Origin: Camellia lanceoleosa
Taxonomy: Eukaryota; Streptophyta; Magnoliopsida; Ericales; Theaceae
DNA: 64,000 nt
Assembly (NCBI GenBank): GCA_025200525.1
Contig: CM045758.1
Span: 7,808,580-7,872,579, forward strand
Reading direction: 5' to 3'
The number at the start of each line of letters is the position of its first letter. The stretch's first letter is position 1. Shown one piece after another: positions 37,818-50,011 of the stretch. Below the pieces are notes generated by a model. It was not told where the DNA came from, made no database searches, and was given only the letters and a program-made list of their open reading frames with translations. The position numbers were made by a program, and so were the translations under genes.

Positions 37818-40242
37818 TGTAATAACCCTCACCACTGATTACCGATTAATTATCGTTTGCTGCTAAACTGAGACTGATTATGACTAATAATTGAATTGAT
37901 CGAAATACGAATCGATCGATCAAATCAAATTGATTGATTGATCAGATCTGTTTAAATGCATTTCTATCTGTTTGACAGTTTGACTATCTGTTCATATTTT
38001 TATATTTAAACTACAAATTGAAGGCCTTATCGGCAGCCGAATCTGAAATTGATTGATAGTCTGTGTTAATTAGATTTTATGTGATTTTATGGTGTAATTA
38101 CCTGAAAGTGTTTTGGTATGATTAAATTAGATTAAATTAAGCTAATTGGCAAGAGTTGAACTTAATTGCATATTTGCCACTTAGTGGCCCACTACTTGAC
38201 ACATTTAGAGGCTTGAAGATATGGAGACAAAACATTTGCTCAGCTCATTTTCCTTGCTCTTGCCAACCATAGAGAGGGAGAGGCTTAGAAAATTGGTTTT
38301 CATCTTGTACCTTGCTTGTCTTTAGAAGATTGGGAGGACTCTTGCATAATTTTATTTCTAGACTTGCATTTGAAGACCCAAGTATGAATTTCATCCTCTT
38401 AATAGTAAATTTAAGTTCCTTCTAGCATGGATCATGGTAGTTTAAGGGGTTAAGTCAAGAATTGGTTCTATATTGTTGAATTGAAGCTTAATCTTTGCAT
38501 GCATGGCATACTCTTGCATTTTGAGCTTGTTCTTTATAACTTGCCACATGCATGTTCATAATAGTGTGATAGTCCATGATTTCATCATGTTTTGAAAGAT
38601 TTGAGCTCATTTGAGCAAGCATTGAAGCTTTAAAATGGTTTAAATTCATGCATGTTTGTATGTTCTTCATGTTCATGAAATTTGGTTTGAAATTGGATTT
38701 AATTGAAATACCCTTGGGCTTTGGTTTATCAAATTGATCTTTGAAATATGTAATATTATGAGTTTTGAAGTGTTTTCCAGAAAATTGGCCCAAAAGGATC
38801 GAATTTAATGCATTTGAACTTGTTTTGAGCTTGGAAGTTCAAATCTGGAAATTCCAGATTTTGGACTCTTGCTCGAGCGGGGAAAGTGGAGCTCGAGCGG
38901 GAAATTCATGCTCCCAGTACTTTGCACTGTTTTATAGTCCGCTCGAGCGGGGTAATTAGCGCTCGAGCAGTACCTTGTGTCTTGCGCTCGAGCGGCTATC
39001 GAGCACCCACTCGAGCGTGATTTTTGAGCATCCAGCACTTTTGCCATGTTTTGCAATACGCTCGAGCGTAGGTATTTACGCTCGAGCAGAAACCTTTGTC
39101 TGCAGGTCTACTCGAGCGGGGAAACATACGCTTGAGCGAGACCTCTATTTTTCTGAAAATTCTGAAAATGCTTTTTAAGCGCATCTTTGCATCCTCATTC
39201 CATCCTAGGCATTCTTAGGCCTAGTTTAAGGCACCTTGATGAGGATATAGATGTAGAACACACCGAAGCAATTAGGGATTAAGTTATTATCTTTCCCAAC
39301 TGTGTAGCTTAGTGTGTGTTCATTCTAGAAATGTGTAGGGTTGGCTTTCCGAGGAGACGCTCTAGCTTCAGTAGCCCAGGACTCGTGAGTAACAATCGTG
39401 TAAAAAGATGTTCAAAAATGATTATCTTTTGAACAATTGAACTGTACTATTTTCCGAACTGCTACTGTTAATTGAATGAATGTATGTCCTATATTCAATC
39501 AGACATTGTGGCATCCTTAGCAACCATCACATCGATCTATCACATAGAGATCTCTGTCGGTTCCCTTGTTGGAACCACTACTGTTTACTGATTGATGGCC
39601 ATCATTTACTGTTCGGTCTTTTAAGACCTACTGTTTACTGTTATGCTAGTGGATGTACCACATATGACTGTATTGACTGAACGACTGAAATACTGGTTTA
39701 ATGAACTGTTTCCATTACTGTAAGGACATTCATTCTAAACCCCTTTACGCTTTATGTTATTCACTGGGCTTTAGCTCACTGCTCATATATATATGTAGGT
39801 GTACAGGAACCAGACCGGAGCTAGGAGCGTGGGGTAGACTCCTCTTTTGTCAAGCCAACTACTGTGCCTCACTGCGAGGTTCCGAGCCTGCCAAGCTATG
39901 GCTTAGGGGTGTTTTAGTCCCCTATCTGTTTCTGTACCTGTTTTGTTTACTGTACATACTGTATAGACTGTTACTGTACTGTTTAATAGGGATTTGGTCC
40001 CTGTTCTGAATGACTGTAAATATTGTGCATACTGTTCTGTACTGTGTATCTATCTATGTATGTATGAAAAATCTTTTTGCATACAGACTGTCACGGCTCA
40101 TTGGACATTGTTTATTTACCATATTGGCTTCCGCCATGCCCTCAGCATTGTTATACTATCTTATCATATACAGTCCATCGGTAATCTTGGATTCTTGGCG
40201 ATTCTGATGCTACACCCATAGGGGCGGGTTTGGGTCGTGACA
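37818..40242 (+). repeat. 5' LTR of chromovirus B
   Basis: Starts TGTAATAACCCTCACC and ends GGGTTTGGGTCGTGACA. Contains a CTCGAG palindrome cluster (38870-39142) and the block TAGCTCACTGCTCATATATAT before GTAGGTGT. Confidence 0.92.
38870..39142. repeat. CGCTCGAGCG palindrome cluster (5' LTR of B)
   Basis: About ten copies of the self-complementary decamer CGCTCGAGCG or one-base variants within 270 bp (e.g. 38871, 38892, 38941, 38960, 38985, 39021, 39060, 39081, 39111, 39129), usually followed by GGG or AG. Repeated in the 3' LTR at 46031-46303. Confidence 0.88.
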
Positions 40243-40445
40243 GAGTGGTATTAGAGCGATACTTAACCACGAGTTATACCGCACACACGTGTCCAAATGA
40301 GCTATAGGGTGTCCTAGAAAAGCAATTAGGGTATTGCATGAGCATGAAAAGTGTGTGTGGACATGACTGAATATGTGTTAATGTGATAAACTGCTTAAGT
40401 ATGCAACTGCTTATGTTGATAATCGTTATAATCGCTTATAGTGAA

Positions 40446-41475
40446 ATGGATAATACAAGAATCGCAAATGAATCAATCCTCATCCTCTCGAGGCAAGAAT
40501 GGCAAGATTGGAAAGAATGATGGAACTAATAATTGAAAGATTAGATCAACAACAGAATCATGACCCCACCTCCTCCTCCCATGTAGGAGTAATGTGAATG
40601 TTAATGATGGGGACATAATTGCTCTTACCCAGAAGTTCAGCAAACTGAAACCGCCATCCTTTCAGGGTGGCCTTGAACCGTTAAAAGCTGAAGCATGGGT
40701 TTTGGAGACCGAAAAGTTGCTTGAAGTGTTTCCGTACTCGGAGGCACATAAAGTACTGTTGGCCACCTTCACTTTGCAAGAAGAGGCTAGAAGGTGGTGG
40801 ATGCTTACCTGTGATGACAACACTGTTATGACTTGGGCTCAATTCAAAGGAGCCTTCTTTGAAAAATACTTCCCTCACTGTGTCAGGGACAGAAAGGTGA
40901 CTGAATTTGAACAGCTAAGACAGGGCACAATGTCCGTTGCTGAATATAAAACAAAGTTCACCGGGTTTGCTAGATATGCACCACAAATGGTGGACACTGA
41001 TTACAAGAAGGCCAGAAGGTTTGAAGGCGGCCTTAATGTTGCAATCCTCGACAGAATAAGTGTTCTAAAATTACCGACTTATGTGAATGTTCTTGATCGA
41101 GCCTTGATGGCTGAGGCGAATATCGAGGCACTAAAAACTGAAACACCAACGTTTGAATGGCGTGGTAAAAGACAGGGTTTTAAGTTCAAGAAAGGCAAAA
41201 ATAACCCGCTGAACAAAAAGCAAAATACAGGGTCAACGACTACTTCTAGTCAAGAGAATCGGTCCATACCGCCCTGTTCCGAATGTGGTAAGAATCATAA
41301 GGGAGTTTGTTATAAACTATCTGGTGCTTGTTACAGGTGTGGCAAGGTGGGCCACATGGTTAAAGATTGCCCTTTCACTGCTTCGGGCAATAGTAAAGCT
41401 GCAGGCAGCGCCGCAGCATCAACTGTTGCACCAAAACCGAACCCCAAAGCTACCGGGAAAGAGCCTATGAGGTAG
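40446..41475 (+). pseudogene. gag of chromovirus B
   Basis: The N-terminal coiled region MARLERMMELIIERLDQQQN (40499) lies in a different frame from the main ORF, which is open from 40594. The gag core contains LKPPSFQGGLEPLKAEAWVL, EARRWWMLT, WAQFKGAFFEKYFP, EFEQLRQGTMSVAEYKTKF and ARRFEGGLN. Basic linkers follow, then CSECGKNHKGVC and an intact zinc knuckle CYRCGKVGHMVKDC. A TAG at 41473 precedes GRVFALVPGDVQ. This is the best-preserved gag in the window. It would form the RNA-packaging particle. Confidence 0.88.
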
Positions 41476-41945
41476 GGTCGAGTGTTCGCCCTAGTACCGG
41501 GAGATGTACAAAATACTAAGATCGTTGTGTCAGGTATCCTCTCTATTTGTACTCAAAATGCATATGTACTGATTGATTCGGGTCTACACATTCTTATGTA
41601 TCACATGCTTTTTTGCGAAAATTGAATAGACCTTTAGAACCTATGAACTATCTGATAGCTGTATCATCACCCATTGGGGGATCCATGACTTGTGCATACA
41701 TGTACCCTGCTTGTGAAATTATTGTCAGAGATGGACATCTGTTTATTGATTTACTGCCACTGAACATTGATCATTTTGATGTAATACTGGGAATGGACTG
41801 GTTAACGAAGTATCATGCCACCATAGACTGTGTAATGAAACAAGTAGTTTTCCGTCCACCGGGTTTACCTGAATTTGTGTTTAATGGGGTTGGAGTAGTA
41901 CCTCCTCCGTATTTGATTTCGTCCGTGAAAGCTGTTAAATTGATT
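41476..41945 (+). pseudogene. Aspartic protease of chromovirus B
   Basis: GRVFALVPGDVQNTKIVVSG, then YVLIDSG (catalytic DSG kept). A frameshift immediately afterwards (about 41585) switches to the frame reading [29 protein letters not shown] and [11 protein letters not shown]. The rest of pol (from 41613) stays in this new frame. Confidence 0.85.
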
Positions 41946-43265
41946 AAAAGGGGGCGTAAAGGGTATCTGTGTTCTGTATTGACTGTATCTACTGATAATG
42001 ATGCTAATGTGAACAGTATTCCCATAGTCAGAGAATTCCCAGATGTTTTTCCAGATAATCTGCTAGGGGATTTGATTGACAGGGAGATTGTATTCATCGT
42101 TGATGTGATTCCGGGTACCCAGCTAGTGTCTAAAGCTCCTTACCGAATGGCTCCAACCGAATTGAAAGAACTGAAAGTGCAACTGCAAGAACTATTAGAC
42201 AAAAAGTTCATCAGGCCTAGTACTTCACCGTGGGGCGCACCCGTTTTGTTTGTGAAAAAGAAAGACGGCTCACTGAGACTGTGTATTGATTACCGTGAAC
42301 TGAACAAGGTAACTGTGAAAAATAAATATCCATTACCGTGTATTGATGACTTGTTTGATCAGTTACAGGGTGCTCAAGTGTTTTCTAGGATTGATCTCAG
42401 ATCAGGATATCATCAGCTGAAAGTTAAAGCAAAAGACATTGATAAAACCGCTTTTCGAACGAGGTATGGACATTACGAATTTTTAGTTATGCCCTTCGGA
42501 GTTACCAATGCACCTGTTGCATTTATTAACCTCATGAACAGAATCTTTAAACCATACCTTGATGACTTTATTGTTGTATTCATTGATGACATTCTGATTT
42601 ATTCCAAAAGTATAGAAGAACATGAATATCATTTGAGACTTGCCCTACAGACCCTAAGAGAATAGAAACTTTATGCTAAACTGTCTAAATGTGAATTTTG
42701 GCTTGATCATGTTATGTTTTGGGGGCATGTTGTTAGCAAAGATGGGATTTCAGTTGATCCACAAAAAATTGAAGCAGTAGTAAACTAGCCTAGACCAACA
42801 AATGTGACAGAAGTCCGAAGCTTTTTAGGTTTGGCTGGATATTACAGAAGATTTGTCAAAGATTTCTCCAAAATTGCCTTACCGTTGACTCAATCAACTC
42901 AGAAGGGGACATCATTTGACTGGACTGACCAAAGGGAATCAGTATTCCAAGAGTTGAAAACTCGACTCGTGACTGCACTAGTTCTTACCTTACCTGCAGG
43001 TACGGATGGTTATACTGTATTTAGTGATGCTTCTTATAAGGGTTTGGGGTGTGTTTTAATGCAGAATGGGAGAGTAATTGCCTATGCTTCTCGACAACTG
43101 AGACCGCACGAAAAGAATTACCCGACCCGTGATCTGGAACTTGCTGCAGTAGTATTTGCACTGAAAATCTGGCATCACTACCTATATGGGGCGACATGTG
43201 AAGTATATACCGACCATAAGAGTCTGAAATATTTCTTCACACAGAAGGAACTGAACATGAGATAG
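41946..43265 (+). pseudogene. Reverse transcriptase - RNase H of chromovirus B
   Basis: RT motifs: [78 protein letters not shown] and [18 protein letters not shown] at 42663 and in VN(W)PRP (TGG to TAG, about 42787). RNase [53 protein letters not shown] and [17 protein letters not shown], then TAG at 43263. Catalytic residues are retained; a near-complete domain with three stops. Confidence 0.9.
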
Positions 43266-44952
43266 CGGAGATGGCTAGAACTGATTAAAGACTATGACCT
43301 ACAGATTCTGTACCATCTGGGAAAAGCCAACACCGTTCTTAGATGCTGAGGAAATCGATTGGCAATTTAGCCTGTTTGCTCACCGGACAGAAAGAATTGC
43401 TTTGTGACTTTGAAAAATCTGAAATTGAAATTGTTTTACGAGAACAAGGTGGAACCTTAGCTGCTATTTCTGCTCAACCGGCACTAATTGAAGAAATTAA
43501 AGAGAAACAACAACATGATGACCTCTTGAAGAAGATCATTGAAGAAAGGGAATCTAAACCGAGACTGGGGTTCAAATTTAAAAATAATGTACTGAAATTT
43601 CAAGAAAGGCGTGTGTTTAATGATCTTGAATCGAAAAGAAGAGTTCTGCAAGAGGGCCATAACTCAAAATTTTCTATCCATTCAGGGAACACGAAAATGT
43701 ATCAAGATTTGAAACTGAATTTCTGGTGGCCGGGAATGAAGAAGGAAATTGCCGATTTCGTATCAAAATGTCTTCATTGCCAACAAGTTAAAGCTAAACA
43801 TCAATAACCCGCAGGCTTATTGTAGCCCTTACCGATGCCGGAGTGGAATTGGAAACATATTACTACGGATTTTATTGTGGGATTGCCTCGCTCCAGTAAA
43901 GGTATGGACTCGATTTGGGTTATTGTTGATAGACTGACTAAATCTGCTCACTTCTTACCTGTTAAAACAATTTATAATGCGGACAAATTGGCTATACTCT
44001 ATATTGATGAAATTGTTAGACTGCATGGAGTGCCTGTGTCCATTGTTTCTGACAGGGATTCGAAATTTACATCGAGATTTTGGCAAAGCTTACAGACTGC
44101 ATTGGGTACTGAACTGAGACTGAATAGTGTCTATCATCCTCAGACAGATGGCCAGTCAGAAAGGACCATCCAGACTTGGAAGATTTATTGAGAATGTGTG
44201 TCCTTGATTTTCAAGGAAACTGGGAAAGCCATTTGCCTTTAGCTGAATTCGCCTACAACAACAGCTATCATTCAAGTATTGGTATGGTGCCTTTCGAGGC
44301 ATTGTATGGCAGAAAATGTAGATCTCTGATCTGCTAGGCAGAAGTTGGAGATGGGCCTTTGCTTGGGCTCGAGATTGTTTATGAAATGATTAAGAAAGTG
44401 AAATTGATACAACAGAGACTGAAAACTGCACAGAGCCGACAGAAAAGTTATGCTGATGTCAGAAGACGAGACAGGGAGTATGACGTAGGTGATCACGTTT
44501 TTGTGAAAGTGACACCGATGAAAGGCCAAACTCGTTTTGGAGTCAAAGGCAAGTTAGCGCCAAGATATGTCGGACCGTATGAGATTATTGAGAAAATCAA
44601 TCCGGTGGCGTATCGAGTTGCGCTTCCTCTTGAAATGGAGCATATGCATAACGTCTTCCACATTTCTATGTTAAGGGACTACCTCCGGGATCCTTTCCAT
44701 GTGATTGAGCCGACTTGTGTAGTGCTAAATGATGACTACACTTATGAAGAACGACCTATACAGATTGTAAACAGACGGATCAAGAAGTTGAGAAACAAAG
44801 AAATCCCGTTGGTGAAAGTCGACTGGCAAAACCATGGTGGCCTATATGCCACTTGGGAAAGGGAAGATGACATGGCTAAAAGATACCCTGAACTATTTCC
44901 ACTGAATTCTGTTTTCTTCCAGACTGAAGGTAACTCGAGTTTAGAGGACTAA
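43266..44952 (+). pseudogene. Integrase and chromodomain-like tail of chromovirus B
   Basis: Frameshift near 43325. Then the HHCC zinc finger is complete (HNSKFSIHSGNTKMYQDLK, CLHCQQVKAKHQ). The catalytic core has [25 protein letters not shown] and [15 protein letters not shown], so D, D and E are present. A TAA at 43805 and a frameshift near 44180 break it. The open C-terminal part (from 44359) includes GDHVFVKVTPMKG, PRYVGPYEIIEKI, HNVFHISML and the chromodomain-like VKVDWQNHGGLYATWERED. Chromovirus integrases insert cDNA into heterochromatin. Confidence 0.9.
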
Positions 44953-44974
44953 ACTCTTTTTAAGGAGGGGAGAC

Positions 44975-47403
44975 TGTAATAACCCTCACCACTGATTACC
45001 GATTAATTACCGTTTACTGCTAAACTGAGACTGATTATGACTAATAATTGAATTGATCGAAATGCGGAACTGACTGACTGAAATCTGAAACTGATTGATT
45101 AACTGTATCTGTTTAAATGCATTTCTATCTGTTTGACTGTTTGACTATCTGTTCATATTTTTATATTTAAACTGCAAATTGAAGGCCTTATCGGCGGTCA
45201 AATCTGAAATTGATTGATAGTCTGTGTTAATTAGATTTTATGTGATTTTATGGTGTAATTACCTGAAAAGTGTTTTGGCATGATTACATTAGATTAAATT
45301 AAGCTAATTGGAAAGAGTTGAACTTAATTACATATTTGCCACTTAGTGGCCCACTACTTGACACATTAGAGGCTTGAAGATATGGAGACAAAACATTTGC
45401 TCAGCTCATTTTCCTTGCTCTTGCCAACCATAGAGAGGGAGAGGCTTAGAAAATTGGTTTTCATCTTGTACCTTGCTTGTCTTTAGAAGATTGGGAGGAC
45501 TCTTGCATAATTTTATTTCTAGACTTGCATTTGAAGACCCAAGTATGAAATTCATCCTCTTAATAGTAAATTTAAGTTCCTTCTAGCATGGATCATGGTA
45601 GTTTAAGGGGTTAAGTCAAGAATTGGTTCTATATTGTTGAATTGAAGCTTAATCTTTGCATGCATGGCATACTCTTGCATTTTGAGCTTGTTCTTTATAA
45701 CTTGCCACATGCATGTTCATAATAGTGTGATAGTCCATGATTTCATCATATTTTGAAAGATTTGAGCTCATTTGAGCAAGCATTGAAGCTTTAAAATGGT
45801 TTAAATTTATGCATGTTTGTATGTTCTTCATGTTCATGAAATTTGGTTTGAAATTGGATTTAATTGAAACACCCTTGGGCTTTGGTTTATCAAATTGATC
45901 TTTGAAACATGTAATATTATGAGTTTTGAAGTGTTTTCCAGAAAATTAGCCCAAGAGGATCGAATTTGATGCATTTGAACTTGTTTTGAGCTTGGAAGTT
46001 CAAATCTGGAAATTCCGGATTTTGGACTCCTGCTTGAGCGGGGAAAGTGGCGCTCGAGCAGGAAATTCATGCTCCCAGTACTTTGCACTGTTTTACAGTC
46101 CGCTCGAGCGGGGTAATTGGTGCTCGAGCGGGACCTTGTGTCTTGCGCTTGAGCGGCTATCGAGCGCCCAATCGAGCGTGATTTTTGAGCATCTAGCACT
46201 TTTGCCATGTTTTGCAGTACGCTCGAGCATGGCTATTTACGCTCGAGCAGAAACCTTTGTTTGCAGGTCTGCTCGAGCGGGGAAACATACGCTAGAGCGG
46301 GACCTCTGTTTTTCTGAAAATTCTGAAAATGCTTTTTAAGCGCATCTTTGCATCCTCATTCCATCCTAGGCATTCTTAGGCCTAGTTTAAGGCACCTTGA
46401 TGAGGATATAGATGTAGAACACACCGAGGCAATTAGGGATTAAGTTATTATCTTTCCCAATTGTTTATCTTAGTGTGTGTTCATTCTGTAAATTGTGTAG
46501 GGTTGGCTTTCCGAGGAGATGCGCTCTAGCTTACTGTAGCCCATGACTCTGTGAGTAACAACTGTGTAAAGATATGTTCAAAAATGATTATCTTCTGAAC
46601 AATTGGTATCTTGTTTTTCGAATTACTCTTTATTAATTGAATGAATGTATGTCCTATATTCTGAACTGTATTGTGGCATCCTTAGCAACTCATTCTTGTT
46701 ATTCTTTATTCTGAGATCTCTGTCGGTTCCTTGTTGGAACCACTCATTTCTTGATTGATGGCCATCATTCTTGTTCGGTCTTTTAAGACCTATTGTTTAC
46801 TGTTATGCTAGTGGATGTACCACATATGACTGTATTGACTGAACGACTGAAATACTGGTTTAATGAATTGTTTTTATTACTGTAAGGACATTCATTCTAA
46901 ACCCCTTTACACTTTATGTTATTCACTGGGCTTTAGCTCACTGCTCATATATATATTTAGGTGTCTGAGAACGGGCCAGGAGCTAAGACGTGGGGTAGAC
47001 TCCTTTTGTCAAGCCAACTCACTGCCTCCTTTGCGAGGTTCGAGCACCTTAAGCTATGGCTTAGGGGTGTTTTAGTCCCCTATCTGTTTCTGTACCTGTT
47101 CTGTTTACTGTACATGCTGTATAGACTGTTACTGTATTGTTTAATAGGGATTTTGTCCCTGTTCTGAATAACTGTAAATATTGTGCATACTGTTCTATAC
47201 TATGTATCTATCTATGTATGTATGAAAAATCTTTTTGCATACAGACTGTCATGGCTCATTGGACATTATTTATTTACCGTATTGGCTTCCGCCATGCCCC
47301 TGTACTCTGTTATACTGTCTTACTGTTAAGCAGGCCTTTGGTAATCTCGGATTACTGTCCGTTTATGGTACTAAACCCATAGGGGCGGGTTTGGGTCATG
47401 ACT
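44975..47403 (+). repeat. 3' LTR of chromovirus B
   Basis: Starts TGTAATAACCCTCACC after TAAGGAGGGGAGAC. The terminal CA is mutated to CT (..GGGTCATGACT). Nearly the same length (2429 vs 2425 bp) and sequence as the 5' LTR. Confidence 0.92.
46031..46303. repeat. CGCTCGAGCG palindrome cluster (3' LTR of B)
   Basis: Same arrangement as 38870-39142, with different single-base losses in individual palindromes (GCTTGAGCG, GCTCGAGCA, GCTAGAGCG). The two LTR copies are diverging at these sites. Confidence 0.88.
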
Positions 47404-47408
47404 GAACG

Positions 47409-47609
47409 AAGCACCAATAACTAGCAAGAATCACATTTGGGTTGAAATCGATTTGGATAACGAAAACCCTTTCTTATCACTAGGGAGATGGCAAAGGAAC
47501 AGATTTTGTTGAGAGAGAAAGAATGGAACGCAGAGATCAGAGAAGACGAAGGAGATGATCAGGTACATGTGCGTGTTGATGGTGAAAGTTATAATTTTTT
47601 TGAGGTGTC
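47409..47609 (-). mobile_element. LTR C (part 2), boundary uncertain
   Basis: Continuous with 35986-37817 once element B and one GAACG are removed. It reads like an LTR promoter/5' leader on the minus strand (CT-rich CATTCTTTCTCTCTC). A tentative terminus TGACACCTC on the minus strand lies at 47601-47609, but the expected GACTC duplication does not follow, so the end may be deleted. Confidence 0.4.
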
Positions 47610-48164
47610 ATTTTCTGATTAGGTGACTGTAAACAGGTTATTTACACAAGGTCTGTAAATAACTTAATCTTATGAATAATGCTATGTGCATTAATTAGTA
47701 TACTAACAGATAATATGGTACAATTTTAAAAATTTTAGATATTTGTAATTTGTATAATAGGTGAGGTCAATAATAATGTCATAACACTAATTGTTATAAT
47801 AATTGATTCGATAATTGGTATATGTAACATCACCGTAATCTCATTACGAATCATTTGGCATTGAATTTGGGAGGAACTATGTGCACTAACTTATTTAATA
47901 TTTAATGCAATACCTTTTAATTAAAAGAAATAAAGTTCAAATTACCAACTATATGATGGATGTGTCGAAATTTTTATAGTTTCACACATCCATATATCCA
48001 TATGCGGACTAAATATCAAGTATGGTGATATCTCTAATTAATAAATAAAAAATATTGCCATGTTATAATTCAGTTCATAAATGCTCTCCAATCACATGAA
48101 AAATTAAAACCAATATTAGGACGATTTGTTACTGCTTTTATGGAGTGATTATATCTAGTTTTAC
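47610..48164. other. AT-rich intergenic DNA
   Basis: No gene or terminus recognised. The missing ends of solo LTR 2 and of the copia element would be expected here but are not present. Confidence 0.45.
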
Positions 48165-48379
48165 GCTTTCTTTGTTTTGGCAACAAATATTTTTTAATAG
48201 AAAATGTTTTCTTATGTTTGGTTACGTTCTTTAAATTAATACACTAATAGTTGTTGTTCTCACAGTGGATGTGTACGTGTAAATAAATACAAATAAAATA
48301 AACAACAAAATAAAAAGTAATTAATTTAGAAAATAATTATATAAATTAAATTTCGAATCAATTACTAACAGAAAATATA

Positions 48380-48760
48380 AGTCGAGACTTGTGTTGGACA
48401 TAATATCTTTAAAGTAGATTTCGTCCCTCACTCCGGTGTTTCGAGTTTTAACAGCGTCTACTTCCTAGGATGAAATGATTACTTCCCAGGATGCAACGAC
48501 TACTACTTGATTTGCAGCATTACAAAATCAAGTCTTGTGAACCAAACTATATTGTAACTCTTTTTCTTTCTTTTTCTAGAAACTAAATGTTAAATAAATA
48601 CAAGAGCACAGAAGGACGAACAGAAGAAGAAAGTGAAGAGTTTGGAAAAATTTCGATACCAAGAAATGCTAGAATGACAAGGTATAAATAGGAGAACATA
48701 TGGCCTTTCCGAACAGGTGCCAACAGATAGAACCTGTTCGGATAGATTCAACAAGTAGAA
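48380..48760 (-). repeat. LTR/leader remnant related to 310-640
   Basis: On the minus strand: CACCTGTTCGG, CTCCTATTTATACC (TATA-like, 48681-48693), then a CTAGGAAGTAGACGC block, a GAGGGACGAAATCTACTTTAAAG block and GTCTCGACTT, in the same order as 310-640. Ends are not defined. Extra direct copies of TTGTTGAATCCAA (48747-48790) are also seen. Confidence 0.5.
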
Positions 48761-49414
48761 AACCTATTTGGTTGGATTCAACAAGTAGAAAACCTGTTTG
48801 GATAGAATAGATCTGTTCAGTTTGAATTTCAACCTCTTCAAGTGAAGTAAAACCTGTTTGGGTGGAGGAAAAAAAACTGGACCAATTTATTTTGAATTTT
48901 GAAGCCAAAATTAAAAATAAATAAAATAAATTACAAATGTTTTGTGCCCAAAAAGATAAGTATTAGGCCGAATAAGCCCAACCCAATTGAACGGACGGCG
49001 GGGGCAACGCACGTGTGGTTTTTGTTTTGGATCCAATGGGTCTAACCCGTTTTACCCCTAACTTCACCCTTCCACAAACTTGGGTACCCCTTGGGGCCCA
49101 TCACAAGTATTCCAAGCTATAGTATATAAACTCATACAAATTCTTAAGCCTTTCCAATGTGGGATAAGCACATTTCACAAGTGTGTAGGAAACCCACATA
49201 AAGCCATTTTCACAAACCGGAAAACATGTGTTGAATTCTCATTTATCCAGAAACGATTTTGAGCAACTAAATATACGATGTTATTCACTGTGCGGCATTA
49301 AACATGAACCCAATTAGTAACGTTAAAAATAACGTTTGGGTTCTACCTTAATTAATGCTCAAAGTTAACAAAAAATAAGGTTTTGCAAAAGCCATTTTCC
49401 AACAATAGTTGCAT

Positions 49415-49565
49415 TAGTAATGGTGGTAGTGACGGCAGCGAGGTAGAGAAGGAGCAGGTGGTGGTAGAGGTGTTGGGGTTGTGGTGGCGATGGCAGTAGT
49501 GATAGGGTCGAGGTGGTGGTGGTGTCGTGGTGGAGGTGATGGTAGTGGTGGCAATGTTGCGGTAT
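49415..49565. repeat. Imperfect (GGT)n/(GTG)n tract
   Basis: About 150 bp of GGTGGTGG/GGTGGCGATGG-like sequence. It explains the apparent His-rich reading frame on the minus strand, which is not considered a gene. Confidence 0.85.
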
Positions 49566-49720
49566 TGGTAAAAAAACGTTTTTTACTTTTAAAGTCAAAA
49601 ATATTTTAAATTAATCATGCAATTTTTTTTCCATTGACTTTGTTTTCCGTCGTATCAAACACCAAAAAATGTGAAAAATATTTAAAAAAAATATCTTTTG
49701 CCGAAACAAATGGAACATAA

Positions 49721-50011
49721 TTTGAAAGCATGTGTCATACTATTTGCTATAGTTTCTACTTATAGTATATCAGACAAAATAATTTAAATAAATTGATTTT
49801 TTAAAAAATGGAAAGGATTGTTTTTAACTTCTGCTTTTATCAGCTTTTACAATAAATTTTTTTTTACCAAATCCAAACTTTATTGAGTGTGGGTGAGATT
49901 AATATAATAATAATATTACAAATCCAAGCTTAACTGTTAAAAAATTATTCAAAATTATCATCTTATAATTCAAATTTAAATAAATCTGTGTGAATGAGTC
50001 TGGAACAATAG
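49721..50011. other. AT-rich flank of the Tat element
   Basis: No feature. The bases AATAG (50007-50011) would be the left TSD of the Tat element, whose right end is outside the window. Confidence 0.5.

Larger units (their letters stand above)
37818..47403 (+). mobile_element. Chromovirus B: complete Ty3/gypsy (Tekay/Del-like) retrotransposon
   Basis: LTRs at 37818-40242 and 44975-47403, PBS TGGTATTAGAGC (40246-40257), gag-pol, polypurine tract TAAGGAGGGGAGAC. Perfect TSD GAACG (37813-37817; 47404-47408). Nested in LTR C. It has no extra ORF before gag, unlike element A. Coding decay includes several frameshifts as well as stops. Confidence 0.93.
48165..49720. mobile_element. Possible inverted-repeat element
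   Basis: TTTGTTTTGGCAACAAATAT at about 48171-48190 matches, in reverse complement, the segment around 49692-49712 (TTTGTTTCGGCAAAAGATAT). Both are followed inward by a T/A run and an 'AATGTTTTCTTATGTTTGG' / 'CATTTTTTGGTGTTTGAT' block. It could be the terminal repeats of an about 1.5-kb element that encloses the remnant at 48380-48760 and a GGT-rich tract. No TSD was established. Confidence 0.35.

Noticed and set aside
49150..49175. Reverse snRNA USE-like CCAATGTGGGAT
   Set aside because: Has a mismatch in the core and no correctly spaced TATA box.
49365..49598. His/Pro-rich minus-strand frame
   Set aside because: It is the translation of an imperfect GGT/GTG repeat.
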